A stretch of 64,000 bases of DNA from Echinicola rosea. GTDB lineage: Bacteria; Bacteroidota; Bacteroidia; Cytophagales; Cyclobacteriaceae. Each line of letters starts with the position of its first letter. Position 1 is the stretch's first letter. Below the pieces are notes generated by a model. The model searched no databases, was not told the origin of the DNA, and saw nothing but the letters and a program-made list of their open reading frames with translations. The stretch is taken from NCBI RefSeq assembly GCF_005281475.1, contig NZ_CP040106.1, positions 1,121,501-1,185,500 on the forward strand. The letters run 5' to 3'. A program made the translations under genes and the position numbers. Shown here piece after piece: positions 55,614-64,000 of the stretch.

Positions 55614-58121
55614 TCAATTTCCCACCAAAAAGACAGCATTGGACATGATCAGTTTTCCGTTTTCCCAAAAACTTCTGAAAAGCGGATTATCCACAAGGTA
55701 AATGACTTGGCCCTTGCCCTTGTTTTCCACACCGAACACCAAACTTTCTTTCATTTTGGCTTTTACCTTATAGCCTATAAAGCCTGCTCTGTGCTGATCT
55801 AAGCTGTGGATAACTCCTGCGTTGACACCATTTTTGAGGAAGGCATAGCGATTTGAGTTATTTTTGAGGGTATAGTATTTTCCATTGGTACCAAAACCCA
55901 ACGAATAGGTGCTATCCATGTCCACCTCAAATACCGCTCCGGCAGCGTAATTGGAAATACCTTGTCGCTCCCTTTCCCGATAGGGAGAAGTCAGCTCCTG
56001 CTCATGGTCCGTATCGAAGTTTTTCTTTTGTTTTTCTGATAGGAATGTGGACAAGCCGAAGTCTTCCTTATCCACAAAAAACTCCAAAGCCCCTTCTATT
56101 CCAATGAGCTTTCCTCCCGATTTGACCCATGCTGCAAGACGCTCTCCTTCCTTTTCTTCCCAATCATACCGGCCGCTGGGCAGGATAAGGACATCGTATT
56201 CTTCCAAAGTCAAGTGGTGAATATCAGCCGCATCAAGCACTGAAATCGGGTAATGCAGCTGCTGCTCGAAAAAATGCCACACTTCCCCAAAATTCAAGGA
56301 AGAAACGCCCACTCCACTAAACACGGCTACTTTTGGTGCCTTGATGGTCCTTACCGTTGAGGAGCCAAAGTCCTTTCCTTTGTCCACAAAACCTGAGCTC
56401 GCCGTGCCAAGGACAATATGATGCTTGTTCGCTATTTGTATGACGCTTTGATGGAAATCCTTCACATAGTCATTTCCTCCCCGTGTAATGATGAGGCTGC
56501 CGGTAGGATAGGTGTTGCCATCGATCGTAAAAGGATAGCTTGCAAATCGGACACGTATATCTTTTTGTAGCAGCTCTGCCAAAAAAGCGGCTTGCTCAGC
56601 ATCCCTCCATGGAACAATGTAGGCAACTGCCTCGTTATCCACATCATTTTTGACCATTTCCGGTTGTGAATATGCAGTATTTCCTTCCAGTTTTCCTTGC
56701 AGTGCATAGGCCTCCAGGCCGTACGCATAGGGAAGTGCCCAGCTGGTAATATCGTAAGTCAAACTATCCTGTAGCTGGGCTTCAGGCTCAAAAAGCACTT
56801 GGGTCAGTACCGACTTGGGCTGCCATGCATTGATGATGATATCTTCTTTTTCCAAATTAAACGCTTCTTCTTTTCCGCTTTGGTAAGAATAGCCGCGAAG
56901 ACTGGTGGATTTTCCACTTCGGCTATATTGGATTTTATTCTTGTCCAAAAGTGCCAGTAGCCCGGACTTCCTGCCGGCTGAATTGGTGGCTTTGATGACA
57001 TAGCTTTTGTATGTTCCTTTTGGCAATTGGTCGAAGTAGGATTCAAATTCACTCAATAGCCGAGAAGCGTTCTTGGAGGTGACTTCGATGGCAGTAAGTC
57101 CCGTGGTATAGTGGTGCTTGATACGATCTTTCAGCGTCAGCGTATCCTTTTCCACCGTATGGACACCTATGCCGGCTGCTCCAGACCCTCCCTGCTCGAT
57201 GGTCATACCGATGGCTCCATTAAACATCGGGTACGTATCACCATAGCTGGGATAGAGCAAATCAAACACTTCCTTGGTAAAGTAGAGCCAATCATTTGCG
57301 TCAAAATAGGCCGCATTTTGACGGCCAAAAGTTTCCTGAAATTCCAATTGGTAGTCACTCAGCTGACGATGCAGCGGTACTGCCGCAGGAGCAAAATAAT
57401 AGGGGCTATTGATGCCTTGTTCATGAAAATCCAAGTGGATATTGGGCATCCATTGTTGATAAAGTGCCATGCGCTGCTGGGATTCTTGCTGCGTCTGCCA
57501 AGCCCAGTCCCTGTTCAGATCAAACAGGTAGTGGTTTGCCCTTCCTCCGGGCCAAGGTTCGTGGTGCTCCGTGGACTGGATGTCCGGTTGGAGCTGGGCA
57601 TTCATTTTTTGATTGTACCAGTTGACATAGCGGTCACGACCATCGGGGTTGACACAAGGGTCGATGACGACCAAGTTGTTTTGGAGCCATGACTTGTTAT
57701 GGCTTTTGGCAGGATCTACCAATGCCCAGAGTGTTTTCATGGCCGCTTCAGAAGAGACGGCTTCATTGCCATGGACATTATAACTCAACCATGTAATGGG
57801 GATTTGATTTGTGGGGCTGCCCGCCTCGAGTCCTGTACGCCGGAGATTATCCACACGGATCTCTTCCAATCGATCGATATTATCCTGCGCGGAGACCCAT
57901 ACTACCAGCAATGGACGTTTTTCGAATGTTTCCCCGTAGTACTCTAGCTTAACATTTTCATTATGCGCAGCCACATGTTCGAAATAATCCACAATACGAT
58001 GGTGCGGCGTAAACCGATCGCCCAATGGATAGCCTAAAAATACCGCAGGACTTTTGGTTTGGCCATTTGCCATAAGGCAAAGTGTGAGGAGGGACAACGT
58101 AAGTAGTATTTTTCGGTTCAT
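55614..58121 (-). CDS. M14-family zinc carboxypeptidase
   Basis: 835 residues with a signal peptide ending LMANGQ. Zinc ligands H117 and E120 (NVHGNEA) and H233 (DFHEQG), NPDGR at 158-162, substrate arginine near 204 (DLNRDW), catalytic E309 (TIEQGG). After the ~330-residue peptidase come about 500 residues that include a glutamine-amidotransferase-like or DJ-1/PfpI-like segment (VAVFSGVGVSSLNFG, VLILPSGRYDWEEKEGERLAAWVKSGGKLIG). This architecture is found in large secreted M14 proteins of Bacteroidota. Five exact DnaA-box 9-mers lie in its coding sequence, four from VD[NK] codons. Confidence 0.93.
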   Translation of the reverse strand: MNRKILLTLSLLTLCLMANGQTKSPAVFLGYPLGDRFTPHHRIVDYFEHVAAHNENVKLEYYGETFEKRPLLVVWVSAQDNIDRLEEIRVDNLRRTGLEAGSPTNQIPITWLSYNVHGNEAVSSEAAMKTLWALVDPAKSHNKSWLQNNLVVIDPCVNPDGRDRYVNWYNQKMNAQLQPDIQSTEHHEPWPGGRANHYLFDLNRDWAWQTQQESQQRMALYQQWMPNIHLDFHEQGINSPYYFAPAAVPLHRQLSDYQLEFQETFGRQNAAYFDANDWLYFTKEVFDLLYPSYGDTYPMFNGAIGMTIEQGGSGAAGIGVHTVEKDTLTLKDRIKHHYTTGLTAIEVTSKNASRLLSEFESYFDQLPKGTYKSYVIKATNSAGRKSGLLALLDKNKIQYSRSGKSTSLRGYSYQSGKEEAFNLEKEDIIINAWQPKSVLTQVLFEPEAQLQDSLTYDITSWALPYAYGLEAYALQGKLEGNTAYSQPEMVKNDVDNEAVAYIVPWRDAEQAAFLAELLQKDIRVRFASYPFTIDGNTYPTGSLIITRGGNDYVKDFHQSVIQIANKHHIVLGTASSGFVDKGKDFGSSTVRTIKAPKVAVFSGVGVSSLNFGEVWHFFEQQLHYPISVLDAADIHHLTLEEYDVLILPSGRYDWEEKEGERLAAWVKSGGKLIGIEGALEFFVDKEDFGLSTFLSEKQKKNFDTDHEQELTSPYRERERQGISNYAAGAVFEVDMDSTYSLGFGTNGKYYTLKNNSNRYAFLKNGVNAGVIHSLDQHRAGFIGYKVKAKMKESLVFGVENKGKGQVIYLVDNPLFRSFWENGKLIMSNAVFLVGN

Positions 58122-58248
58122 ATAGCGGGACTTAAAAGATGAAATGTAAGCAATTCACAAAATAAGGTCTTTCCTGAAGGAGGGCAACTTATCTTTTATG
58201 AAATTATTTTAACTATCTTGAGGGTCGCTTGGCTTTTATACTTTACAA

Positions 58249-59757
58249 ATGAAAAACATCACCATTATTGGCGGCGGTGCCAATGGTATTTCGGCTTTTA
58301 TAGAACTGTTTATCCAGATCACCATGGCAGGTTTGGAGCGAGAGGTGCAGGTCACACTTGTGGAAAAGGATGATAAACTGGGATATGGACTAGCATTTGG
58401 AACGCCGCAACCTGGTCATATTCTAAATACCCAAGCCGATCTGATGGGAATCTTTGCCCATGAACCTGGACACTTTGCCGATTGGCTAAAAAAGCAAGAC
58501 CATCGCCAAAGCAACAATGTCAAGGGCACAGGCAACTTGGATAACGCTTATACTACGCGAATTTTTTATGGCGATTACATTGCCGAACAGGCCGCAACTT
58601 ACTTCAAACGTGCCAAAGCCCTCAACTTCAGTATCCACGTGCTAAAAGACCATGCAACGGATATTGATATTGATAAGGGCAAATACCAAGTGAAGCTCGA
58701 AAGCGGTGAGACCATCTCAAGTGATTTTATCATTTTGGCCTTGGGGACACCCAAACCCAATAACTTTACCTCCTTTAGAAAACACAAACGGTATTTGGAT
58801 TTCCCTTGGCCAGCTTCCAGGATCAAGGCTAAAATCCCAACCGGAGCGCATGTCGGCATTTTAGGCTCTAGCCTGAGTGGCATTGACACGGTGATGACGC
58901 TAGTGGATCATGACCATCAGGGAAAAATCACGCTTTTTTCTCCCGACGGGAAGCTTCCTCGCGTTCAGCCTTTAGATAATAAGGCATACGAACGAAGCTA
59001 TCTCACGCTGGAAAATATCCACAAGATCAAGCGCAAAACCTTGGAAAAACCCCGTGTAAAGTCACTGATACGGCTTTTGATGGAAGAAGTCGAACATTAT
59101 GAGGGACACCCGGTGGATTGGCAGCAACTTACTTTACGGAAATCCTCTGCAGATGAATTGCTACAGTGGGACATTTCCTGTGCCGAAGCGGGCGGTGATG
59201 CTTTGCTCAATATTGCCGATGCCCTACGATATGATGCTTCCACCATATGGAGTTGGATGGATATGGACCAAAAGCTGCTGTTCAAAAAATGGGTTGGGAG
59301 TGATTGGGCCATCAACCGCCACCCGATGCCCTTGCATAACGCTAAAAAGCTCATGCGGCTTTTTGAAAAGGGTCAATTGAAGGTTTGTGCCATGGAAGAT
59401 AAGGATGCCGTTTCCTACGAAAAAGAGGCTTTTGGTATCAAGACCAGTCAGGATAAACTGATCGCTGTAGATTATTTGGTCAATGCCACCGGTAGCTCAT
59501 CTGCCCTTGACCAGATGGAAAGCCCCCTTATTCATCAGCTGCTAAAGCGGCAATTTATCCAACCATACGAGGCGGGAGGAGCCATCATCAATGAACGCAC
59601 CATGCAAGTCATCTCTCCAAAAGGAGGGGAAGGCATCTATGCTGTGGGCCATATTGCCAATGGAATTTTGATGGACGTCAACGCCGTATGGTACAATGTA
59701 AAAACCATCGGTACTTTGGCCCGTGACCTGATTTTTAGGCTAATGGAGAATGATTAG
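58249..59757 (+). CDS. FAD/NAD(P)-binding protein (NAD_binding_9 type)
   Basis: 502 residues. Dinucleotide-binding GGGANGISAFIELF at the N-terminus, a second nucleotide motif HVGILGSSLSGIDTVMTL near 205, and LVNATGSSSALDQ later. This two-Rossmann arrangement matches the FAD-NAD(P)-binding (Pyr_redox_9/NAD_binding_9) group, with putative roles in lysine/ornithine-like N-hydroxylation or sulfur/amino-acid metabolism. The substrate is unknown. A -33 TTG (58218) and TACTTTAC at 58239 give a plausible promoter. Confidence 0.85.
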   Translation: MKNITIIGGGANGISAFIELFIQITMAGLEREVQVTLVEKDDKLGYGLAFGTPQPGHILNTQADLMGIFAHEPGHFADWLKKQDHRQSNNVKGTGNLDNAYTTRIFYGDYIAEQAATYFKRAKALNFSIHVLKDHATDIDIDKGKYQVKLESGETISSDFIILALGTPKPNNFTSFRKHKRYLDFPWPASRIKAKIPTGAHVGILGSSLSGIDTVMTLVDHDHQGKITLFSPDGKLPRVQPLDNKAYERSYLTLENIHKIKRKTLEKPRVKSLIRLLMEEVEHYEGHPVDWQQLTLRKSSADELLQWDISCAEAGGDALLNIADALRYDASTIWSWMDMDQKLLFKKWVGSDWAINRHPMPLHNAKKLMRLFEKGQLKVCAMEDKDAVSYEKEAFGIKTSQDKLIAVDYLVNATGSSSALDQMESPLIHQLLKRQFIQPYEAGGAIINERTMQVISPKGGEGIYAVGHIANGILMDVNAVWYNVKTIGTLARDLIFRLMEND

Positions 59758-59835
59758 GTGAGTTATCCACAGGTGGTTGTTTCCCTGACCCACTTATCCA
59801 AACGATATCCGCAGGCGGTTTTGCAAATAAAGCCC

Positions 59836-59843
59836 TAACTTTG
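59836..59843 (+). promoter_or_regulatory. -7 box (TAACTTTG) of the rluF gene
   Basis: Exact TAnnTTTG, 22 bases before the ATG at 59866. A TTG at 59821 is only 12 bases upstream, too near for a standard -33. Confidence 0.4.
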
Positions 59844-59865
59844 TGTCCAAACGGTCTAGGCATAT

Positions 59866-60597
59866 ATGGAAAAAGACACGGTAAGGATTAATAAATACTT
59901 AAGTGAAATTGGGTTTTGCTCCAGAAGGGCGGCGGATAAGCTGCTGGAAGAAGGCCGCATCACCATCAATGGCAAAGTTCCCGAACTGGGCACCAAGGTA
60001 AGCACCGGAGATGATGTCTGTGTCGATGGCAAGCTTGTATCACCTCCAAAGGAGGATTTTATCTACATTGCCTTTCACAAGCCTGTCGGTATCGTCTGTA
60101 CTACCGATACCAAAAGGGAAAAAGACAATATCATCGATTATATTAACCATCCCAAACGGATTTTTCCGATTGGGAGGCTGGACAAGCCCAGCGAGGGACT
60201 AATATTTCTTACCAATGATGGTGATATTGTGAACAAGATCCTGCGGGCCAAAAACCACCACGAGAAAGAGTACGTCGTCACCGTGGATAAACCCATCACC
60301 TCCACATTTATATACAAAATGACCAACGGTGTTCCTATTCTGGACACTGTTACCAGAAAATGCAAAGTAGATCAGATCGGTAAGCGGAAGTTTAAGATCA
60401 TCCTTACCCAAGGCCTCAACAGACAAATCAGACGAATGTGTACCCACTTGGGATATGAAGTCACCAAGCTAAAGCGCATCCGGATCATGAATGTACAGCT
60501 GGATATACCCGTTGGCAAATGGCGGTACCTTACCCCAGAGGAACTCGCCGTGATCAACCACCAGGTGGCCGATTCAAGTAAAACATTTGAAGGTTGA
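59866..60597 (+). CDS. rluF: RluF-type 23S rRNA pseudouridine synthase
   Basis: 243 residues. S4 RNA-binding domain (1-60: [29 protein letters not shown]) and the RsuA/RluF catalytic domain with D in [18 protein letters not shown]-terminal [31 protein letters not shown] is typical. Converts a uridine in 23S rRNA (and possibly tRNA) to pseudouridine. RluF rather than RluB/E is favoured by length and the RQIRRMC motif. Confidence 0.92.
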   Translation: MEKDTVRINKYLSEIGFCSRRAADKLLEEGRITINGKVPELGTKVSTGDDVCVDGKLVSPPKEDFIYIAFHKPVGIVCTTDTKREKDNIIDYINHPKRIFPIGRLDKPSEGLIFLTNDGDIVNKILRAKNHHEKEYVVTVDKPITSTFIYKMTNGVPILDTVTRKCKVDQIGKRKFKIILTQGLNRQIRRMCTHLGYEVTKLKRIRIMNVQLDIPVGKWRYLTPEELAVINHQVADSSKTFEG

Positions 60598-60687
60598 CTT
60601 TAATAGAAAAATGAGCTTGGGAGTTGAGACACCCATGAGGAATGTGGAGAGAAAACAGCTCCCTTTCGAGCCAAATATGTGAATAAG

Positions 60688-61389
60688 TCATGTTCTGTTA
60701 TAGTCGTTGCTTGGCATAGTCGCGATACCAAGCAATAGGGCAGGTAGCTGCATATTCTTTGAAGGTTTTTTTTGGTCGATTTTGCCTTCATGTGAGTTAA
60801 CATCCAGCATTGACAATTTTTTATTCCACTCCAAGTGCATGTTTGATAGGGACTTAATGGCCTTTTTGGGATTTTTATCAGGTTGTGGAAAACCCGCATC
60901 ATCAACTACCCATTGGATCAAGGGCAAGTAGCTTTCATCAAAAGAGCCACCCGATTCTTCTAAGATATCCACATAGCTTTTCAGCAAATTCAATAACTGG
61001 AACGAGTGGTTTCCTTCCGTAAAATTCACCAACGCCGTCTCAAACCAAACAAGCGCCGCATCATATTTCCCTAGATGGCGGTAACAGGTAATGAGCTGTA
61101 AGGTAATAAAGTGTTATAGAAAAGGGCAATCAGTTGGTTTGAGCAGAGTAAGTGCTTTTTCGTAATGGATAATGGAAAGTTCATATCGCTCCGCTTCCCA
61201 ATAAAAAAAAGCGTATTGTTCATTTTTACGAATGTAAAGGACATCAGCATCCATCATGTCTTCCTGATGGGCAAAAAAATTGTCCAGCAAGCGGATTTTT
61301 TCTTCCCAATTGGACGGGACAAGGTTTCGATGAAGTTTCAGCACGAGCTCTTTGGGCATCCAATCCCTTTGTAGTTGAGCTTTATTCAT
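60688..61389 (-). pseudogene. TPR-like gene split by an in-frame TAA
   Basis: Two open segments lie in the same frame, 61389-61114 and 61113-60688, separated only by one TAA (61116-61114) with no shift. Reading through gives ... TDCPFL, stop, HFITLQLITCYRHLGKYDAAL ... and continues into VNFTEGNHSFQLLNLLKSYVDILEESGG. TPR-like repeats are seen on both sides (QYAFFYWEAERYELSIIHYEKAL; GKYDAALVWFETAL). A CAA or TTA to TAA change would suffice. Function of the intact protein unknown. Confidence 0.8.
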
Positions 61390-61953
61390 TCTATCGGAGC
61401 TGTTAGGATCCGTATTTGGCTAAAAGTTAATGATTTTTATTATAACCGTAAACATGTCTATTTTATTGAAAAACCCTTTCTCATTGATAATTAGTGAGTT
61501 AAAATAGATTTATCACGAATTTTAAGAAGAACTGTATTCCAATTATTAAGGAAGTTTAGGAAGATTTAACATCTGCGTTTGCCAATATATCCGTTTAGTT
61601 TACCTACATTTGGTATAAGGTAAGATGGTGCTACACACACAGGAAATTATAAAATTAATAATGAGGCATATCTTACATCACCTTGAATTGGCTTCTGTCC
61701 AGGTAAACTGCTTTCGCTTTTCAAGCCTCAAGTAATAAGTTTTGAACAAAAAGTAATAAGTATTTTACACACCTTTACCCTGCCTAATTGGTCCATATTT
61801 AAAGCCTACAGTAGTCATCCAAGAATTCACTCTCTCGTTAAGTTTTAATTCTTTTTTCTACCAATTTGCTTCGTTTGTGGTTAGAAGTGGGCAAAGAACC
61901 GAGTCCGAAGATTTTCATCTTGCGTACATCGAAATCAATCAATTCATCATTTA
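61390..61953 (+). other. AT-rich intergenic region
   Basis: No gene recognised between the TPR pseudogene and the desaturase. It should contain the desaturase promoter. Confidence 0.5.
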
Positions 61954-63057
61954 ATTACATCCAATATCAAGACTATCCGATTTACGGAATCAGCACTGTC
62001 TGATTTCTCGATTACACTAAGAAGCCGAGTAAATGCTTATTTTAAGCAAACCCAAAAGTCCAGGTACGGCAATCTGGAAATGATTCTCAAAACATTATTT
62101 ATGCTTTGCCTTTATTTTGTCCCGGTACTGCTGGTCATTTTAGGAGTGGTGGGACAAACTTGGCAGCTTTTTCTCTGTTTTATCCTGAGTGGATTGGGCA
62201 TGGCGGGGATTGGCATGGGGGTCATGCACGATGCCATCCACGGCACATACTCTAAAAACAAGCACATCAACAAGTTGCTGGGCTATACACTAAACCTGGT
62301 CGGTGCAAATGCTACCGTGTGGAAAATTCAGCACAATGTCCTTCACCATTCATTCACCAATATCCATGAAGGTGACGATGATATCAATGTGCCCTTTTTC
62401 TTACGCTTTTCACCTAATGCAAAAAAGAATGGCATGCATTCTTACCAACATTTGTACACGTGGTTCTTTTATGGCCTTTCTACCCTTTCTTGGGTGACCT
62501 CTAAGGATTTTATCCGGCTTAATCGCTATTACAAAATGGGATTGCTCAAGGGAAAAAACATCTACCGTAATACGGTCCTGAAAATCATCGCGTGGAAGAT
62601 ACTTTATTATGTCTTTATCCTGGTTTTACCGATACTGTTTTCCCCTTTTGGCGTGGGAACGATTCTCTTGGCCTTTTTGGCCTTGCACTTTGTGACGGGC
62701 TTAAGCATTTCATTGGTATTCCAGACAGCGCACATCATGCCAGAGGTAACATTTCCTAAAATGGACAGCAATGGTCAAGTAGAGGGAGAACGTATGATCC
62801 ACCAGCTGATGACCACTTGCAACTATTCAGAAAGAAACAGGGTATTCTCCTGGTTGATTGGTGGTCTGAACTACCAGATCGAGCATCACTTGTTTCCTGA
62901 CATTTGCCATGTGCACTATCGCAAGATCGCACCGATCGTCCGTAAGACAGCTGCTGAATATGAATTGCCCTATTATTCCAAGACCACTTTTCTGCAAGCA
63001 TTGCGATCGCATTTCAAAATGCTGCATTGGCTGGGAAATACAAAGGGAGCTATCTGA
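61954..63057 (+). CDS. Membrane fatty acid desaturase, apparently lacking a standard start codon
   Basis: Membrane desaturase acting on acyl chains. Three histidine boxes: HDAIHGTYS, HNVLHHSFTN and QIEHHLFPD. The ATG at 62080 would begin abruptly at MILKTLFMLCLY, yet 42 in-frame codons upstream (reading TSNIKTIRFTESALSDFSITLRSR... after an ATT at 61954) look like the conserved N-terminus of this family (FTESAL, SRVNAYF, GN). No ATG, GTG or TTG lies between the stop at 61882 and 62080. Either ATT is the start, or an ATG was mutated to ATT. About 367 residues with the extension, which suits the family. Role: membrane fluidity or unsaturated fatty acid synthesis. Confidence 0.85.
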   Translation: MTSNIKTIRFTESALSDFSITLRSRVNAYFKQTQKSRYGNLEMILKTLFMLCLYFVPVLLVILGVVGQTWQLFLCFILSGLGMAGIGMGVMHDAIHGTYSKNKHINKLLGYTLNLVGANATVWKIQHNVLHHSFTNIHEGDDDINVPFFLRFSPNAKKNGMHSYQHLYTWFFYGLSTLSWVTSKDFIRLNRYYKMGLLKGKNIYRNTVLKIIAWKILYYVFILVLPILFSPFGVGTILLAFLALHFVTGLSISLVFQTAHIMPEVTFPKMDSNGQVEGERMIHQLMTTCNYSERNRVFSWLIGGLNYQIEHHLFPDICHVHYRKIAPIVRKTAAEYELPYYSKTTFLQALRSHFKMLHWLGNTKGAI

Positions 63058-63104
63058 TTTAATTTCAAGTTGTTTTGCTAAGGGGCTGGGCATTTAGATG
63101 AAAA

Positions 63105-63141
63105 AAAAATGGCGATGGAAATCGCTTCCCTCGCCATTTTT
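63105..63141 (+). terminator. Terminator between desaturase and convergent lipoprotein
   Basis: AAAAATGGCGA / TCGCCATTTTT, 11-bp stem with a 15-base loop that can pair further (GGA/TCC). A/T tracts on both sides make it usable from both strands. Confidence 0.85.
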
Positions 63142-63165
63142 GTTGATCACGTCAGTTTGAGGTGA

Positions 63166-63972
63166 TTATTCGCAACTTGTATTTTGTAAGCTGGCATCCC
63201 AGCAAAAATAGGTATCACTTTCAAAGTGACTTTCGCTTTTTACTTGACCAAACTTATCTGACCTACTCCAATCCACATAGATTTCACTGTCCAGGTCAGT
63301 GTTGGTAATGACAATATTTCTGTCCATTTCCATCGTATCATCGATACGGTAGGTAATAGAGCTACCGAGGTTATCTCCTTCTTTTTCTACCGTGAAGGTA
63401 GTGGCGCCATTGCCTGTCTCTTTATCGTATTCCCAAGAATTGGAGAGCCATACTGAGGCAGACTCAGGAGATTCATAAAGCTCCCAATAACCGGCTTCAC
63501 CTGTCATATCGGAAGTTCCGGTAAACCAAACGAAGTTATCCACCATTCCCTCACCAGAAATATACCCCATCCAGTTGACATTTTGATCTTGAACGTTTGC
63601 AGTGAGGCGGATATCATAAGTCCCCTTTCCTTCCACATCAAATGCCTTTTCCCAAACCCAAAGACCAGCATCCTCGTCAAATACAGCCTCTGTGCCTATG
63701 GTAGCTTTGAAGGCAGTCACCGGTACGGCCAAATGGGAATATAGAATGGATGAATAAACACCCACATTGATGGCGGCATATGCCCAATTCGAAATGGCCA
63801 TAACCCGTGCTCCTTCGTCTCCTTCTTCCTCAAACATGCTCATGTCTGGAGCCATGCTCGCTTCCGGGGGCAATGTAGGCTTTTCGGACTGCTGTGGCAT
63901 CGGCTCCTCCTCATTACTACAGGAAGCAAATAGAACCATCGCTGCCATAAAGAATCCTATTGATCGTTTCAT
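63166..63972 (-). CDS. Lipoprotein of unknown function
   Basis: 268 residues. Signal peptide with lipobox LFASC (Cys18), then a Pro/Glu/Met-rich linker (to about 50) and a beta-rich domain with VWEKAFDVEGKGTYDIRLTANV, MGYISGEGMVDNFVWFTGTSD and SYFCWD-type elements. Two cysteines near the end could pair. No family recognised. The start lies 28 bases from the window edge, so its promoter is cut off. Confidence 0.75.
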   Translation of the reverse strand: MKRSIGFFMAAMVLFASCSNEEEPMPQQSEKPTLPPEASMAPDMSMFEEEGDEGARVMAISNWAYAAINVGVYSSILYSHLAVPVTAFKATIGTEAVFDEDAGLWVWEKAFDVEGKGTYDIRLTANVQDQNVNWMGYISGEGMVDNFVWFTGTSDMTGEAGYWELYESPESASVWLSNSWEYDKETGNGATTFTVEKEGDNLGSSITYRIDDTMEMDRNIVITNTDLDSEIYVDWSRSDKFGQVKSESHFESDTYFCWDASLQNTSCE

Positions 63973-64000
63973 AATAAATAGTTGGTTTAGTTTTCACGTA

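Noticed and set aside
45623..59771. A chromosomal origin (oriC) call for the DnaA-box cluster
   Set aside because: Boxes are about 1 kb apart and mostly in genes; no dnaA, no compact box array with an AT-rich unwinding element was seen.
60600..60905. 101-codon minus-strand frame after rluF
   Set aside because: Out of frame with the TPR pseudogene that occupies the same DNA; a shadow frame.

Overview
The window reads as chromosomal DNA of an aerobic, glycan-degrading member of the Bacteroidota, most likely a Cyclobacteriaceae relative (Echinicola-like). This rests on a SusC/SusD pair, many short lipoproteins with Bacteroidota-style lipoboxes, LytTR regulators, several TAnnTTTG-type -7 boxes, weak Shine-Dalgarno signals and a dense set of small palindromic intergenic repeats. 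The species name is an inference; no rRNA gene is present. No tRNA, rRNA, CRISPR array or intact transposase was seen.

Layout. 0-6.3 kb: a radical SAM/SPASM protein, then a SusC/SusD nutrient-uptake pair closed by a terminator. 6.4-22.4 kb: a surface polysaccharide (capsule/exopolysaccharide) locus with a six-SLBB Wza-type exporter, a Wzz-type chain-length protein, a Wzx flippase, a GT2, a 2-oxoglutarate oxygenase, a Wzy/ligase-like protein, a GT4, a hexapeptide acyltransferase, another GT4 and a DUF1972-type GT. No initiating phosphoglycosyltransferase, tyrosine kinase or nucleotide-sugar genes are here. The middle (about 11.25-20.0 kb) is visibly AT-richer, and both composition changes fall inside genes (wzx and the GT4 at 19453). 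A small non-capsule block (lipoprotein, its truncated copy, a metalloprotease with a stop codon in its signal peptide) sits inside this AT-rich part. 22.9-32.5 kb: single genes (PHP lipoprotein, DinB proteins, sulfatase, FKBP isomerase, TerC, Rieske protein) separated by repeat-rich gaps. 32.8-42 kb: an AsmA-like protein, uvrA, a LytS-type kinase with its LytTR regulator, a second LytTR regulator, and a PIN-PhoH protein. 42-54.7 kb: GH2 glycosidase, PLD-type nuclease, DinB, AlkD-like, an orphan ABC ATPase, a Tat-exported Gfo/Idh/MocA protein, a glycan-related unknown, a Fur regulator and an MscS channel. 54.8-64 kb: a tandem 364-bp duplication, an M14 carboxypeptidase, an FAD protein, RluF, a TPR pseudogene, a fatty acid desaturase with no normal start codon, and a lipoprotein.

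Most notable: (1) 14 exact DnaA-box 9-mers (TTATCCACA), 13 of them between 45.6 and 59.8 kb; (2) four copies of a roughly 170-bp palindromic MITE-like element, two of them flanking one glycosyltransferase; (3) three copies of a 48-bp double-hairpin element; (4) recombination-type junctions inside wzx and a GT4 gene; (5) four genes with broken starts or reading frames, three of which a simple ORF call would give as shorter intact genes or fragments. All positions and counts were made by eye from the sequence.
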